From Dastarcus helophoroides (lineage: Eukaryota > Arthropoda > Insecta > Coleoptera > Bothrideridae): a DNA stretch of 64,000 nt. The first letter of the stretch is position 1, and each line of letters starts with the position of its first letter. The translations under genes and the position numbers were made by a program. Where the stretch lies: positions 34,752,931 to 34,816,930 of the forward strand of contig CM053326.1 in the NCBI GenBank assembly GCA_028583605.1, in the 5' to 3' direction. The notes under the pieces are model-generated. The model had not been told where the DNA came from and did not search any database. It saw only the letters and a list, made by a program, of their open reading frames with translations. Below, piece by piece: positions 1 to 11,339 of the stretch.

Positions 1-1179
1 ACAGACGCATATGAGAGTCAACAACTCTTCATAAGAGAGTAAAGCTCGACCTAACACTTTCCACAATAAACCCTTTAGAATACCGATAAGACGTTCCCAA
101 AATCCTCCCCACCATGATGCTGTGGGAGGATTAAATCGCCACGAAAATCGTTTGACAGACGTCTCTTCAACGATTTTAGACCAGTCCAACTTTGATAAGG
201 CACACTCTGCTCCAACAAAATTAGTACCTCTGTATATGGTTTTAGATCGTCCTTGTCGCGCCGTCACGAACCTTCTTAGCGTTTGCATGAAAGCAACGGT
301 AGACAATGAAGTAGAAAGTTTTAAATGTACTGCTCGTTAGAAAGCGCAGGTGAAGAGGCATATCCATACCTTTTCTCCAGACTTTAAATGCAATGGTCCA
401 GCAAAGTCCACTCCACTGACTTCGAAAGGAAAGGCATCGCGTACTCTGTCAAAAGGTAAAGGAGATGGTTCTACTGCAAACGGTTTGGCGCACTGTCTCT
501 TACAAATAACACACTTAGATGTCGCCGATCTAATGGCACGTCTCCCACCAAGAATCCAATATTTTTCGCGTAAAATACTTAACAGTCCTTCGGTTCCTGT
601 GTAACATGAAGATGTATGTGTCTCGAAAATTAAACGAGTAATTATGATATGACGCAGAGTCAGTACCACTGGAAAACAAAAGCATTCATCGTCTCTGCTG
701 TTAGAAACACGAGATTTTAAACGAATAACCCCTTTATTACGAAACGGCATAAGTGTACGTAGCCGAGTATCGTTTTCGTCAGTAAATGTTTGTTGCTGGA
801 TGGTCTTAAGCATAAAAAGCTCAGTCTGATCAATTTCCTCGACAGTCAATGGACCTTGGTGTCGTTGACCTGAGTACCTGATATTATGTATAAACCGAAA
901 CAGCCAAGTTATCATACTTTTGGTATACTTGGAAAAATAGTGCAGATGCCACTCATCTGAACTACTATTAAGGAGACTGGTAATTATCTTTTTTTCTTTT
1001 CTCTCGATTGATTTCTTCTTCATCGCAGTTAAAACCTTCCTGTACCCATAGAATTGGCGGCTGATGGAGCCACTTAGGTCCTTCCCACCATTTTGATTCC
1101 AATAGGCACTTAGGCAAACATCCTCGAGATGGTAGATCTGCAGGGTTTGACAACCCTGGAACATACCTCTAGCAATCAA
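1..1179 (-). pseudogene. BEL/Pao integrase, incomplete at the window edge
   Basis: The block 1179-337 holds a CVICKR zinc-binding Cys pair and the core start SGVDFAGPL with the first catalytic Asp. A stop near 337 interrupts it, after which the core continues in the same strand as RAVHLKLSTSLSTVAF and GTNFVGAECALSKLDW. Where the family has SDNGTNF this copy reads YRGTNF, so the second catalytic Asp is lost by a small deletion. The third-residue region WWGGFWERLIGILK is still present near 90-130. The element leaves the window before its 3' LTR. Confidence 0.85.
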
Positions 1180-1643
1180 TTGGGGTCGTGCTTCTAATTT
1201 CTGCTACTCGATTTCTTACAAATGAAGTCCACTCCCCCTTTCGTCGTATCCAGGAAAGGACAGTTAATGAATCGCTCCAAAAATAATACTGTAACTTGGC
1301 TTTCAGATTTTCTTGTACCATTTTCCATAATCTTACTCCAATTGTCGCAGTGAGTAATTCTAAGCGAGGTATAGTTGTATTCTTTAAGGGCGCTACCCTT
1401 GATTTGGATGCAAGCAAGTGGATGGTAACGATATCCCGTTCTTCAACTCTTAAAAATGCTGCGGCTGAAAAAGTCCTTTTACTAGCATCACAGAATGTAT
1501 GTAAATTAACATTTTCTTCTTCTTTGATAACTGTGGATGTCCATCGGGGTACTTCTAGACAACAACGGAAGCTCACTCATCCATCGACGAAAGATTTTTC
1601 CTGTTTCCATATCCACTGGAACCTCCCAGCCTAACTGTTGTTA
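1169..1643 (-). pseudogene. BEL/Pao RNase H block
   Basis: Follows the RT block in a different frame. The motifs LHTFCDASKRTFSAAAFLR and, further on, FWSDSLTVLSWIRRKG are the RNase H beta-strand 1 and the catalytic Asp region of Pao elements, and RLELLTATIGVRLWKMVQE is the conserved helix with the catalytic Glu. The domain is nearly complete (about 135 residues) but split from the RT and from the integrase by frame changes, so it is a relic of one former polyprotein. Confidence 0.85.
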
Positions 1644-2477
1644 CTATGTTCTCTGCAAAAGTAATTTAGGTTCTAAAGCAGCCGGACAAGTAAAGCCAAT
1701 TGGATCAAACACTCGTTGAGTTACGCACAAAATTAATCTCTTCGTTACAGTTTCACCTTGAATGTCCAATGTGTCTCTTAAGTTATCTTTATTAATAGCC
1801 AACGTATCATTTGTAGGATTCCAAGATAAACCAAGTACATGTACCAAAGAAGCATCACTTTTAGTAGGTTGACTAAACTCCCACCCTCTTAGGTCAAAAC
1901 TGGCTTCGGCCATGATCTTGGTAGATTCGTGTATAAATCGCTCTAAAGCCTCTGTATTAGGTAAACTTGTGGTATAGTTACCAACGTAGAAGCTCTTGGC
2001 CAGTTTCAAGATGGTGTCTCTCGAATAAGATGAACTACCTTTCATCGACTTTTCCGATTCCTTGGCCAGGTGTTTTGTAATCGTTGCAGCTAATAGAAAC
2101 GGACTACCAAAAACCACTCTGCAGTGATGATAAACTTTCAACGCTCCATCTGCTCCATACCAAAGAAATCTGAGATAGTCTCCGTCGGCTTCATGTAGGT
2201 TGATTTGTAAGAAAGATTTACATATATCAGAGACAACACCCAATTTGTTTTCTCCGAACCTTAGCAAAATCGAAGGAATTAGCTCTATGAGATTCGTTCC
2301 CTTTTCTAAGCATTGATTTAAGGACGGTTGATTCTTTTCCCTTGCTGAAGCGTCAAAAACGGGTCTTATTTTTGTTGTTGGACTATTCTCCTTTATAACT
2401 GCTCTGTGGGGAAGATAATGACAGTTGCTTTTCTTTTGGTCTTCTTCAACTCCTTCTTCTATAAGGTGCTTGTTCAA
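1644..2477 (-). pseudogene. BEL/Pao reverse transcriptase block with a damaged active site
   Basis: An open block of 277 codons carries the Pao RT motifs IRPVFDASA, then GVVSDICKSFLQINLHEAD with the first catalytic Asp, then DYLRFLWYG. The second catalytic motif, normally YVDD in this family, reads FYVGN here (near 1980), so both aspartates are lost. Downstream LRGWEFSQPT and VLGLSWNPTNDTL match the usual RT-to-RNase H connection. The block opens after a frameshift near 2480. It cannot encode an active polymerase as read. Confidence 0.88.
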
Positions 2478-2759
2478 CTATTCTTCAAAAACTTGGCTAT
2501 ATGATTAAAAAAATCCGTTGTCTTTTAATTTCTTTGTAGTAGATTCCATTCTTCGTTTGGCGATGTGATAATTATTGGGTAACGGAGGATGACCTTCCAA
2601 CCAGAGAAGTCGCGTCTCATACCGCCCATCGTCTTGAACTCTCACCAATCTTGAAAAAATTATTTGGCTGCCAATGCCATTTCATTACGTGTCTTTTTCT
2701 CAGCGGGGTCAGTTATACCCAAAACATCCAGATCATAAAGGTCAGTTATGAAAGAATTT

Positions 2760-3325
2760 TTAACAAAGGTGGCTTGTTGTTGTGACTTGTTGTCTGCCCA
2801 GTAACAGCAATTTTAAAGATTTAGCTCACCATTTAACATAAACATAATCATCTGAAAACAGAATATTTTCTATGCCTAGAAAATTTCTATCCAGTAGATC
2901 CATCATCTGTTCGCAAAACTGGAGTCTTTTGTTCGGATCATCTTCTCAGAGTTCATGGAGGATTGTTATTTTATAAGGATGAAATGTTTGCATTTTTAGA
3001 TTTCTTGCAACTGAACACTGACTAATTTCGAGTTCCCTATCTATCTAACTAGTGGGGAGATAAAACTTTTCTTGGACAGAGAGAAATATATTAATTTTGA
3101 CATTTTCATTGAGCGCACTCTGACGGGGGTTACTTGTTTTTCTTAAATGCTCATTTTTCCGAAACTATTTTTCAATCTTGTTTATGGTACTTTGCGATAT
3201 AAGTGGTAAATCAGAATACTTCTCTCTCAATAAACGAATAACTTCATTTTGTGTTCTTGTTCTACCTCCGTAGCCAATCATTATTAAAATTTCAATCTTG
3301 TGGGTTTCAGTTAAGTACTGCATTT
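2760..3325 (-). mobile_element. Mariner-like transposase relic (DUF4817-type HTH plus start of DDE domain)
   Basis: From an ATG at 3323 the minus strand reads a helix-turn-helix beginning MQYLTETHKIEILIMIGYGG, then a second HTH with ISQSTINKIE, then HPYKITILHEL, KRLQFCEQMMDLLDRN and ENILFSDD near 2850-2950. This is the order found in insect transposases annotated with DUF4817 followed by a DDE domain. Stops and frameshifts are frequent. Homology fades into the BEL/Pao sequence at about 2750, so one element probably inserted into or recombined with the other. The C-terminal half of the same kind of transposase occurs at 51640-52090. Confidence 0.78.
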
Positions 3326-4689
3326 TGGTCGATTTTTTAATAAATGGTGTTTCTCACTAAATGGCAAACTAATAGCCTCTTCGATCAATACGATATTACT
3401 CTTGTTATTTGTTTTTATTAACTTTTTTTATAAGATAGTGATAAGACGTCAACCCAGTTTGTCATACGAATACCTTCTGATACGCGATTTTTAAACTTTA
3501 TAAAATTTATATCGAATTGAATCAGATTTCTTGATTTTGCCAATTTATTATTAAAATTGTAAATATCTTTTAAATGACCAAGAATAAAGATTTGAAGTTT
3601 GGTACGCATGTGTAACTTGATATACCTTTTAAGAATAGAAAGTAAATAATAGGGTTGCCATTTAAAAAAATTGTCGATGTCGTCATATCTTAAATTTAGG
3701 ACATTTTGTATAAAATTTTCCAACATCAAAAAGAGGGCAAATTAAAATATTAATCGATGTGCCCGAGCATATTTCCGAAAAAAAAAACTGTCTTTGATTT
3801 ACTAAATTTATTCCAAGTTACAGACTAGCACTGTATACAAAATTGTCTTAATGCAAAATTGAGAAATAAAAATAATCATCTGCTAATGATAGCAGGACTT
3901 GGCCTTATAATTGAACAATGGAATATCATGCAATTATCTTATTATTTTCGCAGTTGAACTATGGGCATTTTGGTAGATATTAAAAAGTTGTTCCATTTTG
4001 GTTACTGTTCGAATGGTTAACCTCACTAACCTTATTGTTGTTCTAAGATATCGTAAAATATACATACATACAAATAAATTTAACTGCACTCAACAATTGA
4101 TAAACATTTTTCTAACAGTAATTTTTATTTCAAATACTAATAATTCAGGTTATACAAATATTGTCAATTTTTTATTAATAATTTGGAAAAATAATGTTTT
4201 TTTTTGTTTTAGACTTACCTATAACTAAACTCGATAAGAAAAACCCACTGATAATTAAACATTTAAACATGCTTGTTGGTCAAGGCAAAAGCCACACTGT
4301 CGCATCGTTTATGTTGAATCGTTATATAATGAACTTGTTTATTTAAATAATTCTAAGAAATAACGCTTTGTTGTACAAAAGGTTATTGCAGATTGTTTTT
4401 TTATCACATAAAATTGCTAGCGAAAACGACTACCAAATTTTCAATAAATAAATAATATAAATAAACTTGAAGTACAAAGTTTTGACTTTTTATCATGATA
4501 TTTTTATAAATATCATATCAGTGATATACATCAAGTATATATCAATATGTATCAATTACTTTTTTGTGAAAATAAATGAAAAAAATATCTTCATAACAAA
4601 TTTTAACAATGCAAAAGTCTGGTACTCCTCTGATTCACAATTTGATCAAAACGAATTCAAGTTCTCACTTTTTATATCAGTTATTTTAT
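3326..4689. other. AT-rich stretch without a recognisable gene
   Basis: Only short open frames are present. The longest, 3418-3729 on the minus strand (103 codons, rich in Ile, Leu, Lys and Asn), has no family motif that I recognise and no splice or promoter context; it could be chance in AT-rich DNA or a decayed element. Nothing else is supported between the transposase relic and the hAT relic. Confidence 0.4.
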
Positions 4690-5010
4690 ATAAATAGTGA
4701 AACAGAAATACAAGATTCCTGATTTTTCATTTCCTAGGCGATTTCGTGGTTTGAAGTCAAGCCAAAGTTCGAAAAAATTCTTTCGATGCCAACTGCTGTA
4801 TCAGTAAAACGCATGAAGATGTTGATGTTTATTAAAAAAAAACGGGGTGTTTTAGGATGCAATATGATGTTTTTGTGTATGATTTGAAGCACTTGTGCTT
4901 TGCAGACTTTGCTTTGAGTCCCACTCTTCCGCAGTTACACGAAGAGTACTGATATTACCAACAACAAGGGAATTTTAGAACCTGATTTGTTAAAAATGTA
5001 TTTACAATCA
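4690..5010 (-). mobile_element. hAT-like transposase C-terminal relic
   Basis: On the minus strand near 4740-4830 one frame reads DTAVGIERIFSNFGLTSNHE and the overlapping frame reads FKPRNRLGNEKSG. Together these match the hAT dimerisation region, where a Ser/Ala-rich VERxFSxFGL motif is followed by LRNRLGxEK. The frame change inside the motif and stops upstream show that it is broken. The extent upstream to about 5010 is estimated. Confidence 0.5.
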
Positions 5011-5169
5011 CCACTGTGTCTTGTATTATATCCCGATAATCCAAAAAGACTTCATTTTCAGTTTGTCTGAAAACATTAGGTAGTTTAAACAGTGGGAATC
5101 CCCCGTAATATGGTCCAGGATGCAGCTGCATGTCTACACAATTTTGTCTACAATGTTAAATAGTGTCTT

Positions 5170-6300
5170 TATAAATAAAATTCCAGACATTATTATCACT
5201 CAAGGCAAGGTTAAAATGTAATTGAAACAATGGATAGTTTGTGTGGAATTGAATGTAAGTAACCATTTGGAATTGTAACGTCTCTATGCGCAGGTTTTAT
5301 ATAAATTAAAAATTCTAATTCATCTGAGTTTTTTAATATGGTTAAATCTAGAATAGTATATTCTACAACAAGTTATGGAATGGCACATATTCCACACGAG
5401 TGAAAAGTTTGTAGCCCGAGCCGCAGGCGAGGGCTACGGTTTCGCGAGTGTGGAATATGCCATTCCAAACGTGTTGTAGACTATACTTTCTCTAACAAGA
5501 TTATAGAAAACCCCCTAAATATTCATAAAAAACTTCAAAATAGATTACAATTTTGAAACACGACGCTTTAAATAAATACCCTGATTATTACATGTAACCA
5601 TAGCAACAAAAACGTGTTTCAAAATTGTAATCTATTTTGAAGTTTTTTATGAATATTTAGGGGGTTTTCTATAATCTTGTTAGAGAAAGTATAGTCTACA
5701 ACACGTTTGGAATGGCATATTCCACACTCGCGAAACCGTAGCCCTCGCCTGCGACTCGGGCTACAAACTTTTCACTCGTGTGGAATATGTGCCATTCCAT
5801 AACTTGTTGTAGAATATACTATTAGTGATAGAACGTGCATTTTCTATGATAGTGTTAGAGAAAATTTATTTTTATTTTCATTTTCAATTTCTGCAGTAAA
5901 GTTAATATTTGAATGTAGGCTATTAATGTAATCTAAATATTTATCTCATTGCCTGGAAGAGCCCAGAAAACCATCTAATACATCATCTACATATCTATAC
6001 CAAAAGAAGATATTTCTAGACTCATGAGACTTAAATATTTTGTTTTCTAAATTATCCATAAATATATTTGATAAGATGGGTGAAATTGGACTACCCATTG
6101 GAAGACCTTCATGTTGCAAATAATGCTTTTCTTCAAATGTAAAATAATATTCGTAGGAGTCTGTGATCCATGGAGCTTGTTAGCAAAACAACGGCTGAAT
6201 AAATTGCTGTTATAACCGTCAATGATGCAGTAATGCGAAACCTGGTCTAGTGTTAGCAAATATTTATCGAAACATTGTGGAGTTTTTGAATATCTGTTGC
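5170..6300 (-). mobile_element. Penelope-like retroelement fragment, split by an inserted palindrome
   Basis: The minus strand between about 6170 and 5880 reads FEEKHYLQHEGLPMGSPISP, then ILSNIFMDNLENKIF, then RYVDDVLDGF with the catalytic YVDD, then DYINSLHSNINFTAEIENEN. These are typical of Penelope-like RT. The sequence is interrupted at 5823-5352 by a foldback element and resumes at 5351 with ILDLTILKNSDELEFLIYIK and then PAHRDVTIPNGYLHSI, the usual continuation. Beyond about 5170 the homology is lost. The active-site motif is intact, but stops and a frame change near 6170 make this a relic. Confidence 0.82.
5352..5823. repeat. 472-bp nested palindrome (foldback element) inside the Penelope-like fragment
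   Basis: Two 211-bp arms, 5352-5562 and 5613-5823, are almost perfect reverse complements around a 50-bp loop. Each arm is itself a hairpin: in the left arm TATTCTACAACAAGTTATGG (from about 5358) pairs with the copy ending near 5487, around a GC-rich tip with GCCCGAG and CGAGGGC. The full element can therefore fold as a hairpin of hairpins. A TA dinucleotide lies just inside each outer end (TA|GTATATTC and GAATATAC|TA), consistent with a TA target duplication. No coding capacity is present. Confidence 0.9.
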
Positions 6301-7019
6301 TTTTTAATCGGTAATAAAGTTTAATAGTTATGAATATACGAGATGTTACAGCCAACGTAATCATTAATTAATTACGTATGTATAATCGCTGGTCATTGTA
6401 TATAATGACTGCTTAATTAAAATGTTTTAGTGTATAGAATATCGAATAGGCAGTTATTAGCAATTGGGGCATCAACACTCTATTCGACATCCACGTCCAT
6501 TTAAGTTCGTTGTAAACAATTTTACACATGGCATTAGACATTAAGTAAAATAATTTGAAATCTAGTGCATATATTTGAACACCAGACAAAAACCTCTATT
6601 CGTTTTATTAGAATAACTCAATTGATTTTAGTCCAAACTCTTTGGAAACTGATAGACTATCATATGTGCCTTAAGGGAAGTTGCCAAAATAATATAAAAA
6701 AAATATATGACGTATTTCCATCATTGCACACTCATCAAAACTATTGTCAATCAACAAAGACTGTTTGTTCTTCCTGATTTTGTCATCTGATGTTTTTCCC
6801 ATTTATTGCTGACTGGATTCCAAGCTGAGTTGAGCAAAAAAATGGACTGACGCTTTCTCTTGAACACTTATTTCTTTTCATAAGTAATATCAGTTTGATG
6901 TAAGGGTGATTGCTTGCCGAGGTAAAAAATACCAATGACGATCATTCTGCGAACCAAACAAAAAATTAGCTAAAATTATGTCAAATCCTGCAATGGAAAT
7001 TCCACCCAATTCAGATTAA
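6301..7019. other. No recognisable gene
   Basis: AT-rich sequence between the Penelope-like fragment and the ferrochelatase relic. The open frames are short and without motifs. It may hold the 3' side of the ferrochelatase retrocopy or older transposon debris, but nothing can be assigned. Confidence 0.35.
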
Positions 7020-7798
7020 CTTAAAGATATTTCACACAAATTGATAAGGATTACAGAAGTTGAGTTCGTTTCCTAACTTGCTCTACAGTAGCACCAACTT
7101 CACCTCTATTCACAGCTTTTAAAGGTAAGGAATGTACAGAAAACAGAATTAGTGCATCTTTTCTCCTGCTTCAATTAATTTTATTTAATTCTGTCCTAAT
7201 TAGCACGTAGCACTTAGCAAATAGAGGATGAGTTCGTCACCTATCAATTATACTAATATTTAAATCAAATGGTAACCCCTGATTTTAAAAATGCTTATAA
7301 ATAGCATTAAAAGTCGACCCAGAACTTGTACAACTCTACTGAGGGTACCGCGTGAAAAGAATCGCGTGTTCAATACCATCTTTCTCCAGCTGTTTAAACG
7401 AATCTTCATTAAACGGATGAACATACCTGAAGGACACATAATGCTTATCAGGACCCGTTTCTGGGCTTATTCTGTTCAAGGTTTCGCACAGGAGTTGCCC
7501 TTGTTTATTTCTTCATATCAAAATCGGGTATCCCCCGATTCCATTGTACTTCTTCTGTACATCAGTCGTTCGTCTCTTGGCGGTCCAGTGACCCAATTTA
7601 TCACCAAAAGATAGTTGAATCATCGGTCCTTATTTTATACAGATAATCGTGCATTTGGTCCATAGTCTCTGGTCCTCCCATGTTTAGCATCATAAATCCG
7701 GTTTTCGGTCTTGCGTCGAGTTTTGGTTTTGTTGTCGCGCTGAATTGGGAGATTTTTGCTGACAATTGGAATATTGGACATCTTTTAAGAAAAAACAT
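7020..7798 (-). pseudogene. Ferrochelatase retro-pseudogene
   Basis: The minus strand from an ATG at 7798 encodes an N-terminus ending in KTGFMMLNMGGPETMDQ, the hallmark start of ferrochelatase, the last enzyme of haem synthesis. After a break the sequence continues as LGHWTAKRRTTDVQKKYNGI, then SFRYVHPFNEDSF, ILFTRYPQ, SCTSSGSTFNAIY, then ILFSVHSLPLKAVNRGE and finally NPYQFV near 7040. Stops and frameshifts are scattered through it. The blocks follow one another in cDNA order without introns across about 760 bp and the C-terminal third is missing. This points to a reverse-transcribed copy rather than the working gene. Confidence 0.88.
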
Positions 7799-8219
7799 TG
7801 TTTTGATGGTACGAAATTGTGTAACTATCGATTAGATTTATAGTTAAGAAATGACTCGTAGAACACTAGCAAAATAGGACTCACAAACTGATCACAAACA
7901 CATATTGTAGTTTAGATATTGTTTAATCTGGCGCAGCCGAGGCAAGTAGCTAGTTTGTGGAGTGAAATGTCAAATGATACAAGTGAAATTAATTCATAAA
8001 ACTGTCTGTTAAAACAAATTTGTGCATTTTTTATTATTTTTGTTGGAAACACTGCAAACTGCACTAGTCTCTTTTCGGCAGACCGCACTGTGCTGATGAA
8101 ATTGGTAAATGATCAAATTCACTTGTTAAATTTCTTAGACAAACATATCTGGTAAAGGTTGTAATAAATATATTAAATTATTTTTCATAACATGCAATAA
8201 ATAACAAATCAAACTTAAA
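7799..8219. other. Spacer without a recognisable gene
   Basis: Lies between the ferrochelatase relic and the 3' end of TIL gene A. No open frame or repeat that I could identify. The part nearest 8219 is expected to contain the 3' untranslated region of gene A. Confidence 0.4.
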
Positions 8220-9926
8220 TTAGGGACAGTCTTTTTCTAAAACACATCTCATGTTAAAATCGTCTAAAATATAAGGGGGCCTGCAGAAGCATCCAGGTTG
8301 ACAAACGGCGATGCAGACTTCTGGAGGATTAAGTCGATTTGAGCAAGTTAAAGGACATGCAGTACCACAATCACTCCATACAAAATTGGGCTTACTACAT
8401 CTTTCTGCAAATAAAAAAATATATGAATATACTAGAGGACTGCAATATGTTCACATTAAACTGAGATATCCGTATGGTAGAATCTATATACAATTTAATT
8501 CTTCCACAAACGCTCTTTAAAATAAAATCGGATAAAGATATTTCTTAATATATTTACAAAGGTCGCCACCAGAGTTAGGAAAAGATATGTTTCTTTCGGA
8601 ATTGGGCGATGTCAAGTAATCAGTAAAAGTGTTCCACATTTTCCGTAACATCGTAGAGGACCCTTGATCAAGAAAAAAACCGAATTCATTTGGCATCGTA
8701 ATTCAATATGTCAATTATATCAAAGGTAAAACTCTTCCGCAGAGGAAGAGAGAAAAAAGAAAAGGAAAAAGAAATCATGGAAGATCGTAAAGAAAACAAA
8801 TAAGAAGAAGAATTCGAAGAAAGTCGAAACTTCGATTTTAAAACCATGAAGCCATAAAACCAAGAAGAAAAACAGAGATAGAAAAAGGAGAAGATGAGAA
8901 GGAATAGTACGTAGAAGAGGAAGAGAGAATGGAAAAGGGAAGTGAGGAGGAAAAGGAAGAGAAGAAAGGGGAAGAGCAAAATTAATAATAAGAAGAGAAA
9001 TGAATTGGAAGATAATAAAGAAAAGAAAGAAAATATAATAAAAAGAATAAGGAAGTAAAAATTTTGATTTTGAAATCATGGAGTCATAAATCCAAGAAGA
9101 AAAAGATGAGGAGATGAGAATCAGCAAATTCTGAAGATGTTTCGTCGCTGGTATGGTAGACATACTGTACTACTGTGCTCTTCTGTATTCACTGCATCCC
9201 TCCTTTTTTTGCTCCACTTTCACTACGGAAGAGTTTCGCCTTAAGTATGGATGGCATACTGAGTTACCATCTGTTTTTGTCTTGAATTTGGTTTTATCCT
9301 TTTTTTTTAAACCCCCTTCTACGATGGCGGGCAACATATCGATCATTTGATACAGTCCAATCCAGTAAAAAGCATATCATTTACTGACAATATTCTTGCT
9401 ACCAAAGCCAAGCAATATTTTTGTAGGAGAAATATCCACTTAATATTTCTTTCTACTTAAAAAATAATCTTCATCAGCTGGAAATTTAGATTTGATAGAA
9501 ATGTTAGCACTGAAACTATTTAATTTATTAAATCAGAACAAATGGTTTTACTAACTTGGACATTGTGAAATTTCCACGCATCTTCTGTCAGATTCAGATC
9601 TCAATATGTAACCATCTGCACAAACACAGCCAACATTACATGCAAATGAATAAATATAACATGGTCGCCTTTGGAATTCACAAGTGGATGGACAATTTGG
9701 TGTACAATTTGAAAAAACCATGTTTTCAAGACATCTTCTTGATGGCGATGTACTAGTTATACCTAAAAATATCATAAGAGAACAAAAAACATTAGTTGGT
9801 GCCTGTTTACTCATTTTAATACCAAACAAAACAACTTAAAATAACTTCAGTATCTTACATTTACTCACCTATATTGATAACTACATAGCAAAATGCAATT
9901 AAAAACGCATAGGTATATTTAAACAT
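8220..9926 (-). CDS. TIL gene A: secreted two-domain trypsin-inhibitor-like Cys-rich protein
   Basis: Three exons can be read: 9926-9869 (signal peptide MFKYTYAFLIAFCYVVINI), 9762-9556 and 8404-8220. Donors GTGAGT and GTTAGT and acceptors TTTTTAG and TTTGCAG keep a phase-1 frame throughout; the coding sum is 450 nt, giving 149 residues. Each of the last two exons encodes one TIL domain with ten cysteines. Domain 1 has FSNCTPNCPSTCEF and GCVCADGYIL; domain 2 has WSDCGTACPLTC, QPGCFCRPPYILDD and ends EKDCP. TIL domains of this type act outside the cell as tight-binding serine-protease inhibitors; the scissile bond lies between Cys5 and Cys6 (YIYSFA in domain 1, IAV in domain 2). Intron 2 (1,151 bp) contains a GA-rich tract. 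Closest relative in the window is gene C. Splicing is inferred from sequence alone. Confidence 0.87.
8720..9130. repeat. GA-rich simple-sequence tract in intron 2 of TIL gene A
   Basis: The plus strand is almost pure purine, built from imperfect runs such as GAAGAGGAAGAGAG. On the transcribed minus strand of gene A this is a long pyrimidine tract. The long Phe/Ser/Leu-rich open frames read here on the minus strand are products of this composition and are not genes. A short motif with a run of Gs or Cs is absent, so it is a simple repeat rather than a satellite. Confidence 0.85.
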
Positions 9927-9976
9927 TGTGTTGCTTAAGGTAAAACCATAAATACATAAAATGTGGTATATCCGTT

Positions 9977-9985
9977 TATTTTATA
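9977..9985 (-). promoter_or_regulatory. TATA box of TIL gene A
   Basis: TATAAAATA on the minus strand lies about 51 bases before the ATG at 9926. The same octamer core at nearly the same distance precedes gene C, and a TATATAAAAG box precedes gene F, which supports a shared core promoter type. Confidence 0.6.
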
Positions 9986-11339
9986 CATGCAATTGATTAA
10001 TGTTTACACTGCGATATGTTTTTTGTGTAATGCAAAGGATGATACTTTAATTATTCGTTGAAATAAGGACCCCTTAATGTAAATACAATTTATTATCATT
10101 CAAGGTGAAACTTGGACAATATTTACACCTTTTATTTTCTTGTGAAGCCAAATTAGTAACTCTTTTAGGGAAGTTCATCGGCAATTGCTTTTCTATAACT
10201 TTTCTTTAAATTTCTCCCACATGCTACCAAACAGTGTTTTACAGCTGTAAAATTAAAAAGTACTGGTGACCAAACTGAGTTATTCAATGTCAAACTTATA
10301 CAGTTTTTAACATGTGAAGTAGAGGCGAAGAACGTTTACAAAGAAATTTTAATACATTGCTTCCAAACCTTTCATTATATTTTGATAAAAAAGTTCGGTA
10401 GTTTGTAGTATAATATTGCGAATAAAATAGTAAAATATGAGGATTTCTGGCGGTACCCTTCTTGCGTAATCTTAATCCGAAATTATATATCTCATTGAAT
10501 TTCGAAGCTTCTTTTCGCATGTTAGGGAAACATCTTGAAGTAATGGCAACATAGCAGCTCTATTGCTCCTTATAAACGGCTCTGATTTCAGGTGCATCTC
10601 AAAAGTATTTTGAATGAGCAGTGCAGTGTTGTTGGCTCAGAAAATCTACTGAGATTTGAATTTTTGTATTCAGGCGTATAGTATATATAGTATATATGCT
10701 AAAAATCTAGTAGTGCCGCTTATTTTCTGCTATATACAGCGAACATCTAACGTTCTAAAAATTTTTGCTAAGATTACTGTCGGTGAATTATCTGAAGGAA
10801 AAGCTTGGATTTATGTTTGTCTTTCTTTCATGTCAGTATTCCTCTTTGGTTATGTAACTACACTGCAAATAACAAATAATTCATCCCCGTGTATTATTAC
10901 GGCTTACCACACAAAGGTGTGGACATTCAAGCATTATCGTATGCTGAGCTGGGATAATCCCTAGGGACCATATGTTACCATTTACCAACCGTTGACACAA
11001 TTAGGTGGGAATATATGGCGTCGTTTAAAATGTTTCGTTAAATCAAGGATACTTGTTTATGAAGAAGTCAAAAAAAATACAGAATAAAGCGGATGTATTT
11101 GCTTTCCTGTCTTACTATGTAATTGAAATAAAGTAGGATTACTTTCTTTTTTAATACAATCCAGGGAGAATAAGGTAATCTGTTGCTGAATATTTCAAAC
11201 TTCTTTTTATTTCATCAGTTGCTTTCTTGTAAATTATTAACATTGTACAAGATAAGTCATTAGTGCGTGACTCGTCTGTTCTGCTTAGTAGCACGTAAAA
11301 CGTGTGACGCATGCAATAAATAAATAATTCTTGTAATTT
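9986..11339. other. Intergenic stretch without a supported gene
   Basis: Two modest open frames (10296-10520 minus, 74 codons; 10656-10964 plus, 102 codons, hydrophobic) show no motif that I recognise. Neither has convincing context. They may be chance frames or fragments of decayed genes. Confidence 0.35.

Larger units (their letters stand above)
1..2745 (-). mobile_element. BEL/Pao-type LTR retrotransposon, degraded, cut by the left window edge
   Basis: Reading the minus strand from about 2745 to 1 gives the Pao pol order: linker, reverse transcriptase, RNase H, zinc-binding integrase N-terminus, integrase core. The first recognisable stretch is LGITDPAEKKTRNEMALAAK near 2660-2735, a conserved Pao lead-in to the RT, followed by LLWLEGHPPLPNNYHIAKRR near 2560-2625. 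Several frameshifts and stops separate the blocks, so this is a dead copy. No LTR is visible because the 3' end lies outside the window and the 5' side abuts another element at about 2750. Family assignment is from domain order and motifs and is firm; exact clade is not. Confidence 0.9.

Noticed and set aside
3418..3729. 103-codon minus-strand frame, considered as a viral or novel gene
   Set aside because: No recognisable motif, strong AT bias and no neighbouring related genes. Kept only as part of an unassigned stretch.
7601..7798. Functional first exon of ferrochelatase
   Set aside because: The downstream blocks follow without introns and contain frameshifts and stops, which fits a retro-pseudogene.
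8686..9163. Overlapping long Phe/Leu/Ser-rich frames on the minus strand
   Set aside because: They lie wholly in a GA-rich simple repeat within an intron; the composition explains the open frames.
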